Positions 7,647 through 14,428 of a stretch of 17,431 bases of DNA are shown here, piece after piece. Source of the DNA: JBOHHR01 sp050740975 (lineage in GTDB: Bacteria; Pseudomonadota; Gammaproteobacteria; JBOHHR01). Made by a program: the position numbers and the translations under genes. The stretch lies in the NCBI GenBank assembly GCA_050740975.1, contig JBOIEE010000144.1:1-17431 (forward strand), in the 5' to 3' direction. A model generated the notes under the pieces. The model was given only the letters and a program-made list of their open reading frames with translations, was not told where the DNA came from and did no database searches. Positions within the stretch are counted from its first letter, which is position 1; every line of letters begins with the position of its first letter.

Positions 7647-7654
7647 GGGGACAA

Positions 7655-9127
7655 ATGTTATACCCTCAAGCGGAGATGCGAAATAACGCCCAAGATCGAC
7701 ACCAAGCAAACCGATACGCTGTTCATCATCTCGTTCTGCTGATGCTGCTCAGCGGGTGTACCGCCCACTACCCCATCAATCACAAGATTCTCCGGGTTGA
7801 ACCCCGCTCTGGCTACTCGATCGATAACCCGGCTCCCACGACGCGATCGGATTCGCTACTCGTTATGCTCGCGTTCTCCGGAGGAGGAACGCGTGCCGCG
7901 GCGTTTGCGTATGGGGTCCTTGAGAAGCTCGCCCACAGTTATATCACCTGGGACGGCAAACGCCGCCGTCTCCTGGATGAGGTAGACATGATCTCGTCGG
8001 TGTCCGGGGGAAGCTTTACCGCGACGTATTATGGACTCTTCGGTGAGCGGATTTTTACAGAGTTCGAGCAGAAATTCCTCAACAAAGACGTGCAAGGTGC
8101 TCTTAGGGCGCGCTTGCTGTCGCCGGCTTCGTGGCCCCGCTTATGGTCCTCGGTTTACCACCGCAGCGAGCTCGCGGCCGCTTACTATGATGAGATCCTG
8201 TTCGAAGGAAGAACCATCGGGGACATCCAGGCACGCGATGGCCCCTTTATCATCATCAACGCCACCGAGATCAGTTTGGGCGGTCAATTCGGCTTTGAGC
8301 AGCGCCAGTTCGATCTGCTGTGTTCCGATGCCGCACGCTTTCCAGTCTCCCGCGCGGTCGCGGCCTCTTCCGCTGTACCGATCCTTTTTAGCCCCATCAC
8401 CCTTCAGAACTTCGCAGGATCCTGTGCACACACGCTGCCCGAGTGGGCGACGCAGGCGCTCGACAAGGGCGATGTATCCGCGCGCGAGTACCAACCCGCA
8501 TCGCGTGCTCGCGCTCTGCTCGATCGGGAGAAGATGCCTTTCATCCACTTGCTCGACGGCGGACTCAGCGACAACCTTGGCATTCGTCCAATACTGGATC
8601 TGGTGAGCATTTCGGGAGGGGCATGGAACGCGCTCAAAGCGCTTGGGCGTCCGTACACCCGCCGCGTGGTCGTCATTGTAGTCAACGCACAGACTGCGAC
8701 CGGCCACGAGGAGATCGGAAGGCGGGAGCGTGTACCGTTCACCTATAGCCTTCAATCAGCCACCTCGGTGCCTTTGAACAGTTACAGCTTCGAGACTTTG
8801 AGCTTGATCCGAGACCTGATGAATACTTGGGATGAAGACATCACCATCGGTCGGTGCTGGGAGCTGGCGAAACAAGGCTTGGACCAAACCGGCTGTTACG
8901 ACATGGATCATTTTCTAATCGAAGTGAGCTTCGATCAGATCCCCGACGAAGCGCGGCGGGAACGATTAAAACGCCTTCCCACGAGCTTCCAACTCCCGGT
9001 GGAGTCCGTCGACGAACTCCGGCGTACGGCCGCCGGCATCCTGGAACAATCAGCAGACTTCAAGCACATGCTCCGGGATCAGATCAGGGCTCCCGCCCGT
9101 TCGATACCGTCACCACCGACCCGTTGA
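7655..9127 (+). CDS. Patatin-like phospholipase lipoprotein
   Basis: The protein has 490 residues from ATG 7655, chosen because GAGGGG precedes it by 4 bases. A lipoprotein signal (HHLVLLMLLSGC, lipidated Cys about 35) targets it to the envelope. Patatin motifs are complete: oxyanion loop FSGGGTRAAAFAYG (GGG about 76-78), nucleophile Ser about 117 in SVSGGSF, and DGGLSDN with catalytic Asp about 301. Patatins are Ser-Asp lipid acyl hydrolases. The C-terminal 130 residues are family-specific with no named motif. An internal ATG at 7676 is an alternative start. It is one of the few intact genes in this stretch and stands alone; the next genes are on the other strand. Confidence 0.9.
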   Translation: MLYPQAEMRNNAQDRHQANRYAVHHLVLLMLLSGCTAHYPINHKILRVEPRSGYSIDNPAPTTRSDSLLVMLAFSGGGTRAAAFAYGVLEKLAHSYITWDGKRRRLLDEVDMISSVSGGSFTATYYGLFGERIFTEFEQKFLNKDVQGALRARLLSPASWPRLWSSVYHRSELAAAYYDEILFEGRTIGDIQARDGPFIIINATEISLGGQFGFEQRQFDLLCSDAARFPVSRAVAASSAVPILFSPITLQNFAGSCAHTLPEWATQALDKGDVSAREYQPASRARALLDREKMPFIHLLDGGLSDNLGIRPILDLVSISGGAWNALKALGRPYTRRVVVIVVNAQTATGHEEIGRRERVPFTYSLQSATSVPLNSYSFETLSLIRDLMNTWDEDITIGRCWELAKQGLDQTGCYDMDHFLIEVSFDQIPDEARRERLKRLPTSFQLPVESVDELRRTAAGILEQSADFKHMLRDQIRAPARSIPSPPTR

Positions 9128-9145
9128 ATATTTCGACCAAGCATT

Positions 9146-9398
9146 GTCCGCTGCGAACCGGCGTTGAAGGTCCTGTAAACCCTGGAGATATCCCCTACCA
9201 CTCCCTCGCTATCGTGTCGCGAACGCTCCTAGGATCGCGCGTAAGACCTGCACGGGTACGCGCCGACAACATTTCGCGTGCAAGAGCGTACTCTACTTCG
9301 AGAGCATCATAGGCCTCGCGAAACCCTCGACGCTTCGACGCCTTGTGAACAAAGGCCTTGTGATCGTGACCAACAGGCTCGTATTTGATTTCAGGCAT
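9146..9398 (-). pseudogene. HigA-like (XRE) antitoxin, C-terminus decayed
   Basis: ATG 9398 begins MPEIKYEPVGHDHKAFVHKA, then GFREAYDALEVEYALAREM and ARTRAGLT, which is how HigA antitoxins paired with HigB/RelE toxins begin. The helix-turn-helix should follow but the frame is scrambled and stops at 9195. Traces of the expected rest survive: DTIAR in frame (compare AIARLE), then LQRRFAAD in another frame at 9169-9146 (compare TLQRFAEA). The DNA-binding half is therefore lost. It overlaps the toxin gene's end by 8 bases, as in normal toxin-first HigBA pairs. Confidence 0.7.
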
Positions 9399-9660
9399 TT
9401 CGTACCTCCTTCATTCGCTTGCGGGCAAGCTTGAGTTCATGTTCTGGCGTCTGTTGCGACCTCTTGATGAAGGCGTGCAGCACCACTACGCGCTGCCCGA
9501 CAAGAAAGCAGTAAAAGGCCCTGCCGATGCCTGATTTGCCCCGTGGTCGCAATTCGAACAAACCGTCGCCGAAAACACGCGAGTGTGGAAGGCGCAAGTT
9601 AGGGCGTGGTTTGTACATGGCTACCGCTTGTCTTATAGGATGCCGTTTCCCATTCCCTGG
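9391..9660 (-). pseudogene. HigB/RelE-like toxin, N-terminus missing
   Basis: The C-terminal part matches phage-derived Gp49-like/HigB toxins: LPHSRVFGDGLFELRPRGK, RAFYCFLVGQRVVVLHAFIK, TPEHELKLARKRMKEV. About 40 N-terminal residues are absent; upstream the frame runs instead into transposase sequence. An ATG at 9618 would give a 75-residue product. Full-length toxins of this family have 100 to 120 residues. It was probably inactivated by an insertion or recombination. The exact junction with the transposase tail is not visible and lies between 9660 and about 9600. Confidence 0.75.
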
Positions 9661-9750
9661 CTTGCGTCGCTCCAGTTGCAGGTAGCGCATGATGTTGTAG
9701 GTGAGGTTCATCAACACGATCTTGGTCTTGGCCTAGAGCTTGAACCCGCG
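9661..9750 (-). mobile_element. C-terminal remnant of an IS5/IS4-type (DDE) transposase
   Basis: Read leftward: RGFKL, a stop (9735-9733), AKTKIVLMNLTYNIMRYLQ, LERRK. The AKTKIVLMNLxYN...RY ending is typical of the C-terminus of IS5/IS4-group transposases. The rest of the element is gone, and no terminal inverted repeat was found. It leads straight, in frame, into the truncated toxin. Confidence 0.65.
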
Positions 9751-9763
9751 GTTTAGTGGATCG

Positions 9764-10150
9764 TCACCAGATCCGCTCGACGCCGTAGGCGGACAATCTA
9801 TCATCCGCACTCAGCAGCGGAATACCTTCGCACAAGGCCTGGGCTACCAGCAGGCGATCGAAGGGATCGCGGTGATGAAAAGGCAGCGTGGCGAGCGGTA
9901 GACAGTGCTCGACCGTGATGGGAAACGCGGTCAAGGCGTTGGCTAGGATCCGGTTGCGCATGAATGCCTTGGGAGGCTCACGGAGACGCAGTTTTCCCAG
10001 CGAATACTTCACGGTAATCTCGAAACTCGTCACTGCACTGACCAGAAGCTCATTATCGTTGTCGAGGAAGACCGCCTTGGCGATCGCGGAGAGCTTGGGA
10101 TCGTCCATCACCAACCAAAGAAAGGCGTGTGTGTCCAGCAACACTCTCAC
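9764..10150 (-). CDS. vapC: VapC-type PIN-domain toxin
   Basis: The 128-residue PIN-domain ribonuclease has its acidic residues: D6 in LLDTHAFLW, E44 in SFEITVKYSLGKL, D95 and D98 in HRDPFDRLLVAQA, and D116/D117 in LLSADDRL. VapC toxins cleave tRNA or rRNA using divalent metal. The start codon overlaps the antitoxin stop in ATGA, so translation is coupled. The gene is intact and normal in length. Confidence 0.9.
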   Translation of the reverse strand: MRVLLDTHAFLWLVMDDPKLSAIAKAVFLDNDNELLVSAVTSFEITVKYSLGKLRLREPPKAFMRNRILANALTAFPITVEHCLPLATLPFHHRDPFDRLLVAQALCEGIPLLSADDRLSAYGVERIW

Positions 10151-10377
10151 ATGAAATCTCTCATGAAATCGTCTGGGAGCTGGTCGAAGTCCGGCGGGAC
10201 TTCGCCCAGACCTTTCGCCTCGCCTAAGCAGCGCGTTGGCTTGGACTGGCCATAAGGAACCAGGCGCGCGATGGGTTTATTGGCGCGGCAAATCACCACC
10301 TCTTCCCCCGCCTCGACCCGAGCGAGCAGAGCGGAGAGCTGGGATTTTGCCTGGTGCACATTGACTTGATAAGACAT
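10147..10377 (-). CDS. Phd/YefM-type antitoxin
   Basis: The protein of 76 residues starts MSYQVNVHQAKSQLSALLAR, followed by EAGEEVVICRANKPIARLVP, the N-terminal DNA-binding half of Phd antitoxins. The C-terminal tail, with PPDFDQLPDDFMRDF, would bind and block the PIN toxin. ATG 10377 was chosen over a GTG at 10431 because the Phd domain begins there and the GTG lies inside a palindrome. No strong ribosome site is visible. Confidence 0.87.
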   Translation of the reverse strand: MSYQVNVHQAKSQLSALLARVEAGEEVVICRANKPIARLVPYGQSKPTRCLGEAKGLGEVPPDFDQLPDDFMRDFM

Positions 10378-10416
10378 GGCAAACAGCACGAAAAATGAGA
10401 CCAAAAAGTTAGCTAA

Positions 10417-10431
10417 GTGTATCCGATACAC
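10417..10431. promoter_or_regulatory. 15-base palindrome, candidate operator of the Phd/VapC operon
   Basis: GTGTATC-C-GATACAC is a perfect 7-1-7 inverted repeat, 40 bases upstream of the antitoxin ATG. Phd-type antitoxins, alone or with toxin, bind palindromes of this kind to repress their own operon. No clear -35/-10 pair could be assigned. The rest of 10432-10655 shows no gene. Confidence 0.6.
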
Positions 10432-10655
10432 CGTAAATGCGAAAGAGTACCCGCGTATTTGTTAACCCTGAGCCCGCGTAAGGCGGAATGCCGGAGGCGG
10501 TGCGGCCGCATACAGTACCGCCATGCTTAACCATCGTCGTTAGCGGTTGCCCCGGCCCGGATCGGAAGGGCGGATCGCGTCGGAGTGCCGCGTGATCACT
10601 GGCAATCGACTCGATCACAAGAGTTACAAGAGCGCCGTAGCGGTGCCGAGACGCT

Positions 10656-11297
10656 TTACGATTCGCCCCACATCGGCTTTGCGAGCGTCTCGGCGAAGGC
10701 GCGGAACAGCACGTTGAAGCTGATGCTGATCCGCTCTTTGGCGCTGCGATTCGCGTCCACCGAGTGTGCAAGCCAGGAGGGGAACATCAATAGCGTCCCG
10801 GTTGCCACGCTGACTACGACCTGATCGGTGTTCTGCCCCGTCAACTCAGTGACCGGAGGTCGCAGGAGCGCAGTCTGCGGGCGTGGGTCATGGAAATTGA
10901 TCGTATCGGCTCCGGGCTGGACCTGCGCGTAATAGACGCCGCTCAGGTAGTTGTTGGGGTGGGAATGAATGCGGTGCGATGCGCCAGGCGCATTGACGCT
11001 CGCCCAGCAGCCCGTGATCTCGAACCCATCGCTCGCAATGTGGAGGAACCGCAGGATGCGCCTTGTTGTCCCCTCGATTACGGACACGAGTTGCTGCAGG
11101 TCGATGCGTTTGTGCAGGCCGACGGCCGATTGCCAGCTCTCGCCCTCGGCGATCGCGCGATCGTTCAGCAACGTTTGGAGCAGCGGGACCACCTGAGCAT
11201 TGATCGGCGCATAAACTGCGCGCTCGAGGTCGGTCTTCCAAACCAGGGTCGGGAAGAGGGAGTAGACGTCGGAGTGTTCGAGATCTGGCTCGGCCAC
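10656..11297 (-). CDS. Putative 2-oxoglutarate/Fe(II)-dependent oxygenase, TIGR02466 family
   Basis: The 213-residue protein opens near SLFPTLVWKTDLE, typical of TIGR02466 (2OG-FeII_Oxy_5). Key motifs are HSHPNNYLSGVYYAQ (first iron-ligand region), INFHDPRP, FPSWLAHSVDAN (distal His) and ERISISFNV (the Arg that binds 2-oxoglutarate). The family has no firm substrate. The start is GTG 11297 with no clear ribosome site; no ATG is available in frame nearby. It is transcribed away from the JAMM-cysteine operon, so 11298-11588 is a divergent control region. Confidence 0.82.
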   Translation of the reverse strand: MAEPDLEHSDVYSLFPTLVWKTDLERAVYAPINAQVVPLLQTLLNDRAIAEGESWQSAVGLHKRIDLQQLVSVIEGTTRRILRFLHIASDGFEITGCWASVNAPGASHRIHSHPNNYLSGVYYAQVQPGADTINFHDPRPQTALLRPPVTELTGQNTDQVVVSVATGTLLMFPSWLAHSVDANRSAKERISISFNVLFRAFAETLAKPMWGES

Positions 11298-11312
11298 GTG
11301 CGTGGGTCGCGT

Positions 11313-11340
11313 TTGAATCGAGTTGAAATAAGGCTATATT
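11313..11340 (+). promoter_or_regulatory. Candidate sigma-70 promoter for the JAMM/sulfur-carrier/cysM operon
   Basis: TTGAAT (11313-11318) and TATATT (11335-11340) are separated by 16 bases. They would give a leader of about 240 bases before the JAMM start. No operator or riboswitch was recognised in the leader apart from a short hairpin. Confidence 0.45.
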
Positions 11341-11367
11341 AATCCTTTTTTTGGAGGCGAAACCGTC

Positions 11368-11387
11368 ATTCCGGCACAAGCCGGGAT
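11368..11387. repeat. Short hairpin repeat (GTCATTCCGGC type)
   Basis: ATTCCGGC-acaa-GCCGGGAT forms an 8-base stem with one G-T pair. It resembles the GTCATTCCGGC...GCCGGAAT repeats dispersed between genes in many proteobacteria. It lies in the leader between the candidate promoter and the JAMM gene. I see nothing else in 11390-11588. Confidence 0.5.
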
Positions 11388-11588
11388 CCATTAAGGGCAC
11401 ACTGCATCGATGATGTCCCCGTCGAGATCTCTAGAGGACGTCTTACGCCCGCGCGGTCGACGCGCCGCCAATGCGCGGATTTCACAGGATGCGCTGCCGT
11501 GAACAGTTGCCGGGATGGTTGGCGCACTCGTGAGGCCGAACGGACCGTCCACCGGCAAGAACCTGATTCGCGCCAGGGGCGCACTGTT

Positions 11589-12005
11589 GTGAGCACACTA
11601 AGACTGCCGACCGATCTTCGCCGCACGCTCGAAACCTGGGCGCACGAGGGTTATCCGTACGAGCGCTGCGGGCTGCTGCTCGGCCATGTGACCGACTCGG
11701 TGTCCGAGGTGCGTGAGGTCGTGCTCGCGCAAAACTTGAACGTCTCGCGGGCAGGCGATCGCTTCGAACTGGACCCGGAAGACTTCATCAAGGCCGATGC
11801 GCGATCGCGTGCCGAAGGAATGGAGATCGTCGGCGTCTGGCACACCCATCCGGACCATCCTGCGCGTCCTTCGCAGACGGACCGGGAGAACGCTTGGAGC
11901 GGCTGGTCGTACTTGATTCTCTCAGTTCGCTCGGGCGGCGTGAACGGCGTGCGGACCTGGCGCCTCGACGGCGCCGAGTTTGTCGAAGAGGATTTACAAC
12001 AATGA
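11589..12005 (+). CDS. mec: JAMM/MPN+ metallopeptidase (Mec-like)
   Basis: The 138-residue protein has a complete JAMM zinc site: E25 (YERCGLLLG), H85 and H87 in HTHP, S95 and D98, with the exact HxH-x7-S-xx-D spacing. In mycobacteria the Mec enzyme releases cysteine from the C-terminus of the sulfur-carrier protein CysO; other JAMM enzymes cut after the diglycine of ubiquitin-like proteins. The start is taken as GTG 11589, where family similarity begins, with AGGGG upstream; an in-frame GTG at 11499 would add 30 unlikely residues. The stop overlaps the next start in ATGA. Context fits cysteine release, cleavage of the neighbouring fusion, or both. Confidence 0.87.
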   Translation: MSTLRLPTDLRRTLETWAHEGYPYERCGLLLGHVTDSVSEVREVVLAQNLNVSRAGDRFELDPEDFIKADARSRAEGMEIVGVWHTHPDHPARPSQTDRENAWSGWSYLILSVRSGGVNGVRTWRLDGAEFVEEDLQQ

Positions 12006-13453
12006 GCAAGATCACGATCCGTATTCCCATGCCGCTGCGGTCTTACACCGGCGGCGCCGACGAAATACTCGTCGACGCGGCGACGGTGCGCGATGCGCTC
12101 ACAACACTAGGCACGGCACACGACGGCATCCTGACACGCGTGCTCTCGCCCGACGGTGAGTTGCGTCAGTTCGTCAACGTGTTCGTGGGGGGCCGCAACG
12201 TGCGCTCGCTCGACGGGCTGGCGACGCGGCTCTCGGATGGCGACGTTGTGTCGATCATCCCTGCGGTAGCAGGAGGTGCACCGAAAGCACGCGACAAACG
12301 ACTCGCCGATCTGAAGCAGCTCATCCCCGAAGTGACTCCGCGCGATGCATCCGAGCAGCAAGCGGGCGGCGCCGCGCTGATCGACGTGCGCGAAGCCGAC
12401 GAGATCGCCCAGGGTAGCCCGCCGGGAGCGCATCGGCTCGGGCGCGGCTACCTCGAGCTGCGCATCGAAGAAGCGGTGCCGGATTTCGAGCGTGTGCTGG
12501 TCACGATGTGCAACGGCGGCACGCGTTCGCTCTTTGCCGCGGAAGAGCTGCTGCGACTCGGTTATCGCCGCGTGTTCTCGATGGCGGGCGGCTTCTCGCG
12601 CTGGAAGGCCGAAGGCCTGCCCGTGGAGGTGCCGCTCACGCTTGACGCGGCTTCACGCGAGCGCTACTCACGGCACCTGTTGATGCCGGAGGTCGGCGAC
12701 GCCGGACAAGCGAAGCTGCTGCGCTCCAAGGTGCTCCTCATCGGGGCGGGCGGTTTGGGCTCGCCGGCCGCCTACTATCTCGCGGCCGCCGGAGTCGGTA
12801 CACTCGGTATCGTCGATCACGACGTCGTCGATCGCAGTAACCTGCAGCGGCAGATCCTGCACACGGATGCGCGTGTAGGGACATCCAAGGTGGCTTCGGC
12901 ACGGCAGACGATCGAAGCGCTCAATCCGGCGGTGAAAGTGGTTAGTCACGAGATTCATCTTTCGAGCGCGAACGTCGAGCAAATCTTCCCAGGCTACGAC
13001 GCAGTGGTGGACGGCTCGGACAATTTCCCGACGCGTTATCTTGTGAACGATGCGTGCGTCAAGCTCGGCGTCCCGAACGTGCACGGCTCGGTGTACCGAT
13101 TTGAGGGACAAGTCACGGTGTTCTGGCCGGGCGATCCGCAGCGCCGCGGCCCGTGCTACCGCTGTTTGTATCCCCAACCACCGCCTGCAGAGTTCGCGCC
13201 CTCGTGCGCCGAAGCGGGCGTGCTCGGGGTGCTGCCGGGGGTCATCGGCTTGCTTCAAGCCACTGAAACGATCAAGCTCCTGCTTGGGATTGGCGAACCG
13301 CTCGTTGGTCGTCTGCTCTACTTCGAGGCGCTGCGCGCCGAGTTCACCGAGCACGTGCTGGAGCGTGATCCGGCTTGCCGCTATTGCGGCGAGGGCCGTG
13401 AATTCCCCGGCTACGTCGACTACGAGCAGTTCTGCGCGAGCCCCGTGGCATGA
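12002..13453 (+). CDS. Three-domain fusion: CysO/MoaD-like sulfur carrier, rhodanese, MoeB/ThiF-type E1
   Basis: The protein has 483 residues. Residues 1-92 are a beta-grasp sulfur carrier (KITIRIPMPLRSYTGGADE...VVSIIPAVAGG) ending in Gly91-Gly92, like mycobacterial CysO. Residues 93-210 are a linker and rhodanese domain (ALIDVREADEIAQGSP) with active Cys170 in CNGGTRS. Residues 215-465 are a MoeB/ThiF E1: nucleotide loop GAGGLGSP (248-255), DRSNLQRQ, DGSDNFPTRY, Cys402 in SCAEAG, and zinc cysteines 385, 388, 459 and 462. E1 adenylates the carrier C-terminus and rhodanese supplies sulfur to form a thiocarboxylate. The diglycine is internal, so cleavage would be needed. ATG 12002 sits in an ATGA overlap with the JAMM gene. 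No start codon lies near the linker, which argues for a real fusion. Confidence 0.9.
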   Translation: MSKITIRIPMPLRSYTGGADEILVDAATVRDALTTLGTAHDGILTRVLSPDGELRQFVNVFVGGRNVRSLDGLATRLSDGDVVSIIPAVAGGAPKARDKRLADLKQLIPEVTPRDASEQQAGGAALIDVREADEIAQGSPPGAHRLGRGYLELRIEEAVPDFERVLVTMCNGGTRSLFAAEELLRLGYRRVFSMAGGFSRWKAEGLPVEVPLTLDAASRERYSRHLLMPEVGDAGQAKLLRSKVLLIGAGGLGSPAAYYLAAAGVGTLGIVDHDVVDRSNLQRQILHTDARVGTSKVASARQTIEALNPAVKVVSHEIHLSSANVEQIFPGYDAVVDGSDNFPTRYLVNDACVKLGVPNVHGSVYRFEGQVTVFWPGDPQRRGPCYRCLYPQPPPAEFAPSCAEAGVLGVLPGVIGLLQATETIKLLLGIGEPLVGRLLYFEALRAEFTEHVLERDPACRYCGEGREFPGYVDYEQFCASPVA

Positions 13454-14424
13454 CACTTGAGCCGCCCGGTCTTCGCGCGGCACAAGCGCTGCTCGCAGGC
13501 GTGGGCCACACGCCGCTGGTGGAGCTCAAGCTGCCCCACAGGCGACCGGAGTCGGTACAGATCTTCGCCAAGCTGGAAAGCGTGAATCCCGGTGGCTCGA
13601 TCAAAGATCGGCCCGTGGCGCGCATGCTCATCGAGGCACTCAATGGCGGCCGCTTTGCCGGCGGCCGACGGCTGCTCGATTCTTCTTCAGGCAATGCTGG
13701 CATTTCGTATGCGATGCTGGGCGCGGCGCTACGGATCCCAGTGACCGTAGTCGTACCCGGGAATGCGAGCCGCGAGCGACTCGATCGGATCCAGGCGCAC
13801 GGTGCCGAGCTCGTGATCACCGATCCGATCGAGGGCTACGATTTCGCGCTGCGGGAAGCGCATCGGCTTGCCGAAGAACAACCGCAACGCTATTGGTACT
13901 GCGATCAGTACAGCAACCCGGACAACTGGCGGGCGCACTATTACGGGACCGGCGGCGAGATCATCGAGCAGATGAAGGAGCTGGCCGGTGGCTTGCCCGA
14001 CGCCTTCGTCGCTGGAGTGGGTACCGGCGGCACACTGACCGGCGCTGGCCGGCGGCTGCGCGAGGCACGCAAGGATCTCCACATCGCGGCGGTGATTCCC
14101 GAGACCTTCCCCGGAATCGAAGGCCTGAAGCCTCTCGGCAATCCTGGCGACATCGTGCCAAGGATCCTCGATCAATCACTCATCGACGAGCGCATTCCGG
14201 CGACGCTCGACGAGTCGATCGCCATCTGCCGCGAGCTGACACAGGAAGGGCTGTTCGTCGGTCCGTCTTCCGGTGCGTTTGTCTACGGCGCCCTCAAGCT
14301 TGCGGCGACGGGACATTTCCGCACCATCGTCACGCTGCTCAACGACACCGGGGAGCGCTACACCTCGACCGGGATGTGGGTCGAGAAGGGCTTGCGCACA
14401 TCGCCGTGCAGCGGACTATTATAA
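13450..14424 (+). CDS. cysM: PLP-dependent cysteine synthase, CysM type
   Basis: This is a 324-residue fold-type II PLP enzyme. PLP lysine K52 lies in NPGGSIKDRP, substrate loop SSSGNAG is at 78-84, and phosphate-binding GTGGT is at 191-195. In the CysO route, CysM joins an activated serine (O-phosphoserine in mycobacteria) to the carrier thiocarboxylate; the product rearranges to a carrier-cysteine amide, which the JAMM peptidase then cuts. Ordinary use of sulfide with O-acetylserine cannot be excluded from sequence. The ATG overlaps the fusion gene's stop in ATGA, so all three genes are translationally coupled. The frame is intact. Confidence 0.9.
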   Translation: MTLEPPGLRAAQALLAGVGHTPLVELKLPHRRPESVQIFAKLESVNPGGSIKDRPVARMLIEALNGGRFAGGRRLLDSSSGNAGISYAMLGAALRIPVTVVVPGNASRERLDRIQAHGAELVITDPIEGYDFALREAHRLAEEQPQRYWYCDQYSNPDNWRAHYYGTGGEIIEQMKELAGGLPDAFVAGVGTGGTLTGAGRRLREARKDLHIAAVIPETFPGIEGLKPLGNPGDIVPRILDQSLIDERIPATLDESIAICRELTQEGLFVGPSSGAFVYGALKLAATGHFRTIVTLLNDTGERYTSTGMWVEKGLRTSPCSGLL

Positions 14425-14428
14425 AACT

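Noticed and set aside
8141..8755. Minus-strand frames opposite the patatin gene
   Set aside because: The plus strand holds all patatin motifs; the shadows have no features.
10409..10771. Minus-strand 120-codon frame between the oxygenase and the antitoxin
   Set aside because: Its first half overlaps the oxygenase gene in another frame, and its second half (PGQPLTTMVKHGG onward) matches nothing I recognise and lacks a start.
12668..13483. 271-codon minus-strand frame opposite the E1 domain
   Set aside because: It is a shadow of highly conserved E1 codons.
14391..14422. Promoter for the dioxygenase (TTGCGC and TATTAT) within the cysM end
   Set aside because: The spacing is about 19 bases and the -35 is poor; not enough to call.
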